From assembly GCA_009823395.1 (NCBI GenBank), contig CM020510.1:8263273-8327272 (forward strand): 64,000 bases of DNA, given 5' to 3'. Both the position numbers and the translations under genes were made by a program. Below, piece by piece: positions 55,827-64,000 of this stretch. Each line of letters begins with the position of its first letter. Within the stretch, counting starts at the first letter, position 1. The stretch comes from Thamnaconus septentrionalis (Eukaryota; Chordata; Actinopteri; Tetraodontiformes; Monacanthidae). Under the pieces are notes generated by a model, which saw nothing but the letters and a program-made list of their open reading frames with translations, ran no database searches and was not told the DNA's origin.

Positions 55827-58426
55827 AAGTTTTTTTTTCTTTTAAATTAAAAAAAAAAACTTCTTCCATTAATTGATTTGGTGCAAATACATTAATACAG
55901 GGAGGGAAAAGTGTATCATAGGATATCTGTTGAAATTTTAAATGTATATATTTTATCAACCAAGCTTAAAAAAAAAAATCACTCTGAACCGAATCCTTCA
56001 ATGCCACATCTGCATTTTTGCTTCTCTCCAGCCGGCAAGCAAAGGAGGAATACAAAGAAAGTCTGCCAGACGTCTCTTTTTAATCTAGTTGTGTTTGAAT
56101 GACGGATTGGCTGCAGCCATCCAGAGGAGGGGGAGGAGCCACTTTATTCACTTTGCCTTTAAATTCTGGAGAACCTCCGACAGAATCAGCAGAAAAAATG
56201 GCTTTCAATAGCGGTTGCTGCTGCTTCGCCCACCGTTTGTATGTGCGTGTAGTGTGTGTGTGTGTGTGTGCGGCGTGCGTGCGCACGCATGTGTGAGCAG
56301 AGACTGAGGCGGTCGGCTGCTGGTGTGTAGTTGGGTTTCATATAACCCACACAGTCAAAACAAGTTTATGAAGAGAAACGGCTATTGATCGGCTCGGCAG
56401 GCAACCGTATGATATCGATAACAACTCTATCACACCCACACACAGTCACGCACACACACACACAGACACACACACGCACACAAGCTCCATTCAGCATGGA
56501 ATCCATCTTTTCTCTGCTATGGAACTCCAGCTGATCACACTGTCGGCACTGATTACGTTCATTTCAGAGTGTGTGTGTGTGTGTGCGTGTGCAAGTGGGT
56601 GTGCACGTGCGTGCATGCTTGCTCCAACATTTGATCATGCCGCCGCAAAACCCATTACGAAGCAAACCACATGCTTCCTCTCACTAATTCAGAGTAATTC
56701 ATAGAAACATTTGATTAGTGAAGATTGATTTTCTGCTGCAGAGTTGGAGTCACAACATGAGGCTCGAAGGAGAGCACAAAATAAAAACTGTTGTGCCGGG
56801 ATTCTCTTTATGGCAAAAACAACAAGAATAATAATGCAGACCAATACAAATTAAATAAAACATATTTTAAAATGAAACATGAAAGCAATGTGCAGACATT
56901 TTGAAATGTTCAAACAAGAGAAACATGAATTAATAGATCAAGGTGCAGGAGTCACAGAGGCTTTAATAATTCATTGAAAATAATGGACTCATGTCAGCGT
57001 TGGACAGAATCTTTCAGGCTGGATTGAAAACGTGACATGCTCAGTGTTTGGTGTGCACGGCGCCTCCTGGTGTGGTCATTCCTGACAGCTGGAAACACTT
57101 CAGATGGGATTTGTTCGCATATTTGCTCCAAGTGGACAATAATCTCCCCAAATTACAGATCTGTGAGTGCCCCTCCCCTGCTCCCAAACTCCCCCAGCTG
57201 TTAAATTTCCACCATGATCGATTGCAAACCGCCGCTGACGAGTCGCGTGGCCTGCAGTCAAAGATGCGACTCGGATTCGCTCGTCTCCCGGCTGCGGAGA
57301 CGCTGCGCTGGGGTTGAGCCTTTTCGCAGATGCGATCGGATTTCGGGAGAGTCGGCATAATCGCCTCTGAGGCGTTCTGTCCCCGACGTTCTGCGCAAAA
57401 CACACCCCACCGAGCGGAGCTGGCCTTTGTGTTCAGATTCTCAAAACACACAAACCTTTATACAGTTTTGGATGCATGCTGAAGCCGCCGGCACACCTTC
57501 AGCGCTAATAGCAACTCCAGATATTCAGCCGAAAGGAAATATCACCTAAGAGCTGTTTTTCTCTCTCCCTTCTCCTTCTTTCTTCCCGCAACTGACTTGA
57601 TCCCCTCCTCCTCCTCTATTTAATGCCTCCCACCGTGCGACCACCTCCTCTCCTCCTGCTTTCTCAGATGAGATTCTGCAGGTCTTGATTTGATCTCCAG
57701 GCCTTCATTTCTCTCCACGCCGTCTCCCCGGGCGCCGTCCTCTCCCAGCTGCAAACTCAGCTCTTTAAGTTGCTGCGTGGCCCCCCCCCGACTCCTCATA
57801 ATTCATAAAGTTTGTTAAAAACACACACACACGCACAGATGCACACACACTCGCGTTCAACCTTGGGATTACTAAGGGAAGCAGGGAAGTACAGATGGAG
57901 GCAGAGGGAGGGTGAGGAGAGGATGACTGTTCTCCTGTTCTCTCCCCGGGTTCATAATTACCTGGTGGGCAGGGTGAGTGTGTGTGTGTGTGTGTGTGTG
58001 AGTGCGCGGGTGTGCGTGTGTGTGAAGCGACCCATTGGGGTGGTCCTGGAGCCTCTGCGCAGATTAAATGCTGATGCAGAGTGGAGACAGCTGGACAGAG
58101 AGGAACTCGGGTCATTAAGGTTCTACTGGCAAGAACAAATACAAACACACTTGTGCGTGCGCGCACTCACACACACACACACTTACCGCAGCAAATCAAT
58201 GAGCCTTTTATTTTAAAAAACAAACTAAGCCGGCCCCCAGAATTGAATGTAGGAAAACAGAGTCTCTGACAGGCGCTGCATGTGGTCCGGGGCCGGCGGG
58301 GAGATGAAGGGAAGGAGGACAAACCAACAGAAGAGACTTCAGGAGGAGGTGAGAAGTCGTCTCGGAGAGCCAGACGGTCGGAGGAGGAGTGTTTATTTGT
58401 TTAAGCGAGAGCTTTTGAGTGGCTCA

Positions 58427-58433
<7 letters not shown>

Positions 58434-58498
<65 letters not shown>
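58434..58498. repeat. (GT)32 microsatellite
   Basis: Uninterrupted GT tract in non-coding DNA. Confidence 0.96.
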
Positions 58499-58500
<2 letters not shown>

Positions 58501-59293
58501 GGCGATCGTGAGAGATGCCACCACCTCCTGCCTCCTCCTCCTTCTCCTTCTTACACTCTGCCCCATCAGAGCTCACGTCCCGCATGCTCTCGGCCCCCCG
58601 GCATGAACTTTGGGCCTCTGTGCTGGGAGGGGAAACGCCAGCTGAGCGCCGGGGGACACCTGAGGGAACCCTTTCAGAGAGGTCGTGACCTCAGCTTTTC
58701 CATTTCGAAGGACGACCGCTGATCCGTTCCTGGTGCATCCAGAACAAGAATATAAGTTGTGAATGCAGGAGCTGCTAGTGTGTGGGATGGCACTGAGGGA
58801 GACGGACGGGGCGCCCGGGGGAACTAATGTTTTCACCTCGGAACTTTTTCCACGGCGGAACAATTAACAAAAAGTTTTCAGTAGGTTGTAGCTAAGAAAA
58901 ATGCTGCTCAGGTACACAGGATGGACAAATATTTGACAGGGACGAAAAGAAGAATTCAGGAGTGCGGCGGTGGCCAGTGTTCTTTGTTGTTGATCACTTT
59001 TGGCTGTAGAATCGATGGTGTCGTTCACGCCAGACTTGAAGGGGGGTGCACCTCCGCGGCTGGCTCGCGCCGCGCAGCGACCGTTTCGGCGTCTGGTCTG
59101 TTTTCTTTCTAATGCACGAGCCGTGAGCGAAAAAGCCAGAGGACAATGAACAGTTTTCGAGCGCTGATAGAATGTAATCAAACACCTTTGCATCAGTACG
59201 TGATGTACGCCGCGACTGGCGCGATATTATGACTTAGCGCACGCAACGCTCAACGTCATCCCGTGTGGCAGGTAGAAAATGTGACGTTGTCGC

Positions 59294-59683
59294 ATGACTG
59301 ATGTTGATGTGGTCAATTTCATCAAAACAAGACCCCTGAAAGCGCTGCTATTCTCTGCACTTTGTGAGGAGATGGGAGCACAACATAAAGCTGTGTTGTT
59401 TTACAGGGAAGCCAGGATGGTGGATGTTACAAAAGTGGTTTGCCAAAAAAAGTTATTTGCACAGCAGAAAAGTGAAAGGAGTATTCTTGTTTAAAAAGTA
59501 ATGTTCAGGATTTGATGTCACAAAGAGTGATTTGCTAAAGTTGTTTATTTGTACAAAATAAATGATTTCATAAATGAAGAGAAAAGTGAAATGAATGTGA
59601 AATGAATGTTCATGATAAAAAAATGAAAATGAAAGATTTTCTTCCTCCAAGGTGGGGCGTGACAGAAAGTTTGAGAACCACTG
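59294..59683 (+). pseudogene. hAT-family transposase relic with 3' terminal sequence
   Basis: The frame from 59294 reads VVNFIKTRPLKALLFSALC followed by EEMGAQHKAVLFYREAR, resembling the conserved block of domesticated and active hAT transposases (NFIKxRPLxSRLFxxLCEEMGxxHxxLLxHTEVRWLS). The usual HTEVRWLS end is degraded here and the frame stops soon after, at 59494. AATAAA lies at 59557-59562. The segment ends at 59683 with AAAGTTTGAGAACCACTG, whose reverse complement CAGTGGTTCTCAAACTTT is a typical hAT terminal inverted repeat. The N-terminal half and the hATC dimerisation region are missing, so this is a dead copy. Confidence 0.6.
59637..59680 (+). repeat. hAT-end direct repeat, left copy
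   Basis: A 44-bp segment (TTTTCTTCCTCCAAGG...AGAACCA), repeated at 61057-61100 with one mismatch. The two copies bracket the telomere-motif minisatellite. Confidence 0.9.
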
Positions 59684-59717
59684 TCCTAATGCCATGCAAG
59701 TACTCTGCTTTTTTGGA

Positions 59718-59772
59718 GCTTTTTTGTGGGCGCTTCTTGGGGGCCACACCCAAGAAGCGCCCACAAAAAAGC
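59718..59772. repeat. Perfect 24-bp inverted repeat (hairpin)
   Basis: The left arm 59718-59741 (GCTTTTTTGTGGGCGCTTCT plus TGGG) is the exact reverse complement of the right arm 59749-59772, with a 7-nt loop GGCCACA. The right arm belongs to the minisatellite unit, so the left arm looks like an inverted partial unit at the array's edge. Confidence 0.92.
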
Positions 59773-61050
59773 AAATTTGGGGCTTCTAGCCCATGAGGAA
59801 CCTTGAAACCCTAACCCTAATTTCAGCTAACCCTAACCCTAACCCTAGCTTCAGCCTTATTGTTAACCCTAATTCAATGCAAGTCTATGGGGTGAAATTT
59901 CAAATTTGTCCTAGAGACATGGGGCCACTTGCTTTTTCATCAGGAGCCCCCAAGAAGCACCCACACCAAATTTGGGGATTCTAGCCCATGAGGAACCCCG
60001 AAACCCTAACCCTAATTTCAGCTAACCCTAACCCTAACCCTAGTTTCAGCCTTATTGTTAACCCTAATTCAATGCAAGTCTATGGGGTGAAATTTCAACT
60101 TTGTCCTAGAGACATGGGGCCACTTGCTTTTTCATCAGGAGCCCCCAAGAAGCACCCACACCAAATTTGGGGCTTCTAGCCCATGAGGAACCCCGAAACC
60201 CTAACCCTAATTTCAGCTAACCCTAACCCTAACCCTAGTTTCAGCCTTATTGTTAACCCTAATTCAATGCAAGTCTATGGGGTGAAATTTCAACTTTGTC
60301 CTAGAGATATGGGGCCACTTGCTTTTTCATCAGGAGCCCAAAAGAAGCGCCCACGCCAAATTTGGGGCTTCTAGCCCATGAGGAACCCGAAACCCTAACC
60401 CTAATTTCAGCTAACCCTACTAGAGACATGGGGCCACTTGCTTTTTCATCAGGAGCCCCCAAGAAGCACCCACACAAATTTGGGGCTTCTAGCCCATGAG
60501 GAACCCGAAACCCTAACCCTAATTTCAGCTAACCCTAACCCTAACCCTAGTTTCAGCCTTATTGTTAACCCTAATTCAATGCAAGTCTATGGGGTGAAAT
60601 TTCAACTTTGTCCTAGAGACATGGGGCCACTTGCTTTTTCATCAGGAGCCCCCAAGAAGCACCCACACCAAATTTGGGGCTTCTAGCCCATGAGGAACCC
60701 CGAAACCCTAACCCTAATTTCAGCTAACCCTAACCCTAACCCTAGTTTCAGCCTTATTGTTAACCCTAATTCAATGCAAGTCTATGGGGTGAAATTTCAA
60801 CTTTGTCCTAGAGATATGGGGCCACTTGCTTTTTCATCAGGAGCCCAAAAGAAGCGCCCACGCCAAATTTGGGGCTTCTAGCCCTTGAGGAACCCCGAAA
60901 CCCTAACCCTAACCCTAATTCCAGCAGTAACCCTAACCCTAACGCCATGCAAGTCAATGGGGGCAACTTTGTCCTAGAGACATGGGACCACTTGCAGGTT
61001 CATTGGGATCCCTCAAGACACAGCTACATCAAATTTGGGGCTTCTAGCAT
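59773..61050. repeat. 195-bp minisatellite carrying telomere-like CCCTAA motifs
   Basis: Seven tandem units. The anchor ATGAGGAACC occurs at 59793, 59988, 60183, 60378, 60496 and 60690, and a diverged TTGAGGAACC at 60885. Spacing is 195, 195, 195, 118, 194 and 195 bp; unit 4 has an internal deletion of about 77 bp. Each unit has two CCCTAA clusters (two and three or more hexamers) separated by TTTCAGCT. A constant part follows (GCAAGTCTATGGGGTGAAAT, then GTCCTAGAGACATGGGGCCA). Since 195 is divisible by three, each unit shows the same 63-codon open frame; it ends in a stop and is an artefact. Confidence 0.95.
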
Positions 61051-61056
61051 GAAAAA

Positions 61057-61100
61057 TTTTCTTCCTCCAAGGTGGGGCGTGACAGAAAGTTTCAGAACCA
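61057..61100 (+). repeat. hAT-end direct repeat, right copy
   Basis: Matches 59637-59680 except for one base (TTCAGAACCA instead of TTGAGAACCA) and is in the same, not inverted, orientation. The terminal CCACTG has decayed to CCAGTGG. Confidence 0.9.
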
Positions 61101-62700
61101 GTGGTCTAACTTAACATAAATGTGCGAAACTGGAGGTGAGAGATGAGAGCCACCAACAGCAGGATCTCTGATATTTGGGCCAATTTTCCAACTCCAATTG
61201 ACTAGAACTAAATCTTCAAATGAAGACAGACTTGACTTCTGTCAGTGGCTTAAATCTACAACACCACTAGAACATCTGCTGCAAAGCTGTGCAAAGTCTT
61301 CCCTGCTCCAAATATTATCTTGCAGTGTCTTTCTCTCTGTTGCCATCTCAGAGGTTTTTGGTGAAACACAACCATTGAGGCAGTCACAATGGACAAGAAT
61401 CAGCAAAATAAACCAAAAAAAAGTGTCATGACAAACTGCAAGATGCACACACACTGCCGGGCTCTCAGCCTTCTGCAACGCATTATGTCCAAGTGGCTTT
61501 ATATAGGAAGGCCCTGGCCCCGCCTTGATTGGAACAAACCACCACACAGGTAAGCAGAAGAGTCGGTGAGCTCGGCTTATAGAAGAAACAATAAAAAAAC
61601 ATACACACATGAAATTCTTGTGATTCGTCCATGGGTTTGACTCAAGGTGCTCACAACAAGGAGGAAAACAGACATCAGTCCAGAATATAACAGTGGAATT
61701 AGTGGAGCCTCTGCATGATGCCTTCTCCCTCCATATGGCCAACGAGTTGCAGATGTGTCCACCTGAGCCACCTGATGCTGATTAGTGTCAAAGTGGATGA
61801 ACCTGAACAGCTGAAACCTTTTAATACACCTGATAGTTTCAAACTGATTAACGCAGCTGACGGTGCCCCTGACACTGTGGGACACTGCTTACAAATGTGT
61901 TTGAAATAAAAGATTGCTGCATGTACCAGGATGTGCATGACACATGTCCTGTATCATATTCATTTGCATAAAAATATACATATTTAGACATCTGTTTGCA
62001 GCCTCCTGCAAACATAACAACAACAAACAGACTGGGTTTCGCTGTTTTGCTGCTTAAATCTGATACTTGATCGACCAAAAAAGGGTTACAAACATGTGAG
62101 AGGTTTCATTTCTGTGAAGCTTAAAGCCCAGAAGACAGCAGTTGCTGTTGCTTGACACATCGGTATAAAGTGACTACTGCATGATTTGAACATTTCCAGC
62201 TGGCGTGTCACAGCCAGACTTGGCTGCAATGCCACATCTTTAATGGACATCATACATTTTTATTGGAACTCCGATAAAGGCAGTTTGTCATGGGTTGTCA
62301 ACTCTGACACAGTTTTGAACAAAAGTCCCCAACAAATCCACTGCAATTTGCGAAACCGGGAGAATTTCCCAGGCTGTGCTCACCGGTTGAGCTGCAATTG
62401 CCATTTTTGGCAGCGAAACATCTTTTTACTGACACACTAAAACCTTCCTCCGATTTGTTGCAACATTCAAATGGCGCCATTCAATATGCAGTGCACGTAC
62501 TGACCGGACGATCCTGCTGCAATGAAGTCGCTGTGATTTCCAGGATTTTTCACGAAGAGCCAAAGAGACACTGCAGCTCCTGGACTGGTGGACTCTCAGC
62601 TCTGGGAGCCGCGATGACTCATCGACCCCCGAGGGGAAGATCGTGCTGCATTTCTGGATGCAGCGTTCCATAATCTGATGCCGCCGTCAATAAGTTTCTC
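61101..62700. other. Non-coding DNA, no gene recognised
   Basis: Unique AT-balanced sequence. Open frames of 60-166 codons occur on both strands, but none resembles a known protein. Decayed transposon sequence continuing from the hAT region is possible but not demonstrable. Confidence 0.45.
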
Positions 62701-63084
62701 AGGAGATGTCACGGTCGGGCACCACTGCAGCTGCTAGAGTCGCACTTCCCCACCACCACCCCACTCGCAACTTTAATTTCATTAAAACCGTGATTTGTTT
62801 CTGTTTGTGAGCTTGCATAGCAGAGGGTGGTGGGGGTGGTGGTGGTGGTGGCGGCAGCAGCGGCGGCGGTGGCGGCGGGTTGGGACGGAGAATGAGAGGG
62901 GAGGGGAGAAGGGAAAAAAATAGGGGTGGATAAACGAATGAGTGAGAGCGAAGCAAAGTACGTGTGAGAGAAACAGAAGGCATCGGAGGAGCGATTAGTG
63001 CAGTGGAATCCATCACTGGAGTGCCGCAGCTCTGGTCGATGGCCGCGGACGCCGAGGAATACTTCATCTGCTCCCCATGAGAGG

Positions 63085-63130
<46 letters not shown>

Positions 63131-64000
63131 TACCATCTATTATTCTGCAGTGCGAACCTGCAACCGCAGCCCTCCTCTTCTCTTTTCATTCCTTTTTTCC
63201 CATCCTTTGTCCGAACGCTGCAACGTTATATCGGCATCTTCCCAACTTTTTGAACCCCCTGACCCTCCTCCGGGTTCAGCCGCGACCCCCGCCCCCATCC
63301 CACCCTCTCCTCCCATTCCCATCCTTGAAAGCCTGTCTGCAGCGACGTCGCTCGCCCTCCTCCATTTATTTATGCCAGCATGCATATTGCATCCGCTGGA
63401 GTGTGTTTTGCATAGGGGCGCAGATCTTTGGGTGCCTCTCTCTGCGAGTCCCCGCGCGTTTGTTTTTTGCTTGACGGCGTGTATGCGTGCGCTTGTGTTC
63501 ACGTGCACGCGTTCAGAGCTGACAGCTGCAGACGGACATGCGCGCGCGCACACAGTCATAAATATCATTAAAATTACAGCGCGGCACTTTGTGCGGCTCA
63601 CTCAGCCTATGAAAACAAAGAGAAAAACAGACTCGACCCTGAACTTAGTTCCAGGACAACAGTGTGTGAGAATGTGTGTGTGTGTGAGAGAGAGTGAGAG
63701 ACCCATTTCACCTATGATATTTAGTGGGATTTTAGTGTTTTCTTGTCTCACTGCAACAAGAGTGACAATGTTGCCGAGTGTGTTTGCTTTGTGCGGCCGT
63801 CGCTGCATGGGAACAATTAGGCGGGTGCCAGTGTGTGTTCAGCTGACTCCTCGGCCAGAGAAACGGAAGGATCGGGACATTTTGAAGCCATTAGTTGGCT
63901 CCCTCTGCTGCTGTTTTTCACCCCGTCTCTCCATCCATCCCGTCCTCTCCTTCTCCTCCCCTCCCCCGCTCCCCACGTCCTCCTTTCAGTTTTGGCCCTT
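62700..64000. promoter_or_regulatory. CpG/G-rich segment, possible promoter or 5' UTR of a gene beyond the window
   Basis: A G-rich tract of GGT/GGC triplets (about 62823-62882) and purine-rich sequence precede a CpG-containing stretch. In it, ATGGCCGCGGACGCCGAGG near 63039 opens a 13-codon frame (MAADAEEYFICSP) ending at TGA. Such a short frame could be a uORF. A CA microsatellite (63086-63128) and C/T-rich sequence follow. In human the next gene after PXYLP1 is ZBTB38, but nothing here identifies it. Confidence 0.25.
63086..63128. repeat. (AC)21 microsatellite
   Basis: Uninterrupted AC tract inside the CpG/G-rich end segment. Confidence 0.95.

Noticed and set aside
59793..60881. Repeated 63-codon frame (MRNPETLTLI...) suggesting a repeat protein
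   Set aside because: The unit length is divisible by three, so the frame recurs, but each copy ends in a stop and it simply translates the minisatellite.

Overview
This is a vertebrate nuclear window, most likely from a percomorph-type teleost fish. The evidence is GT-AG introns in two vertebrate orthologues, CpG-rich TATA-less promoters, very dense (CA/TG)n microsatellites, and short retroposons whose (GAAT)n tails resemble fish repeats. There are no bacterial-style operons, tRNA or rRNA genes, or CRISPR arrays. Most open frames are chance frames or run through microsatellites.

Two genes can be assembled exon by exon, and both close in phase. On the minus strand, slc25a36 (13044-19766, seven coding exons, 311 aa) encodes the mitochondrial pyrimidine-nucleotide carrier. 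On the plus strand, pxylp1 (formerly ACPL2; 27375-38218, five coding exons, 506 aa, plus a probable non-coding first exon near 25.9 kb) encodes the Golgi 2-phosphoxylose phosphatase that acts on the glycosaminoglycan linkage region. The genes are divergent, with promoters near 20 kb and 25.9 kb. The two genes are also close together on human chromosome 3q23, so this is conserved synteny; no functional link between the products is implied.

Region by region. 1-10.8 kb: no recognisable coding exon, but an orphan CpG-rich promoter-like segment at about 5.3-6.5 kb, (CATA)n and (TC)n repeats, and a CTCF-like motif near slc25a36's 3' side. 10.8-20.3 kb: slc25a36 with its likely 3' UTR, a 450-bp TA array and a 39-bp palindrome in its introns. 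20.3-25.8 kb: intergenic, with two tRNA-derived SINE-like copies in opposite orientation. 25.8-39.0 kb: pxylp1, with a candidate alternative signal-peptide first exon, a MITE just upstream of an acceptor, and a uORF. 39-58.9 kb: no confident exon; many microsatellites, GA/CT-rich tracts and several clean unique segments that may be conserved non-coding elements. 58.9-61.1 kb: a hAT transposase relic joined to a 195-bp minisatellite packed with CCCTAA telomere motifs and bracketed by a direct duplication of the hAT end. 61.1-64 kb: no gene recognised; the last kilobase is CpG/G-rich and could be the promoter or 5' UTR of a gene beyond the window.

The least conventional structures are the telomere-motif minisatellite between duplicated hAT ends, and the in-phase alternative first exon of pxylp1, which would replace a Golgi membrane anchor with a short hydrophobic leader. 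Neither can be proved from sequence alone.
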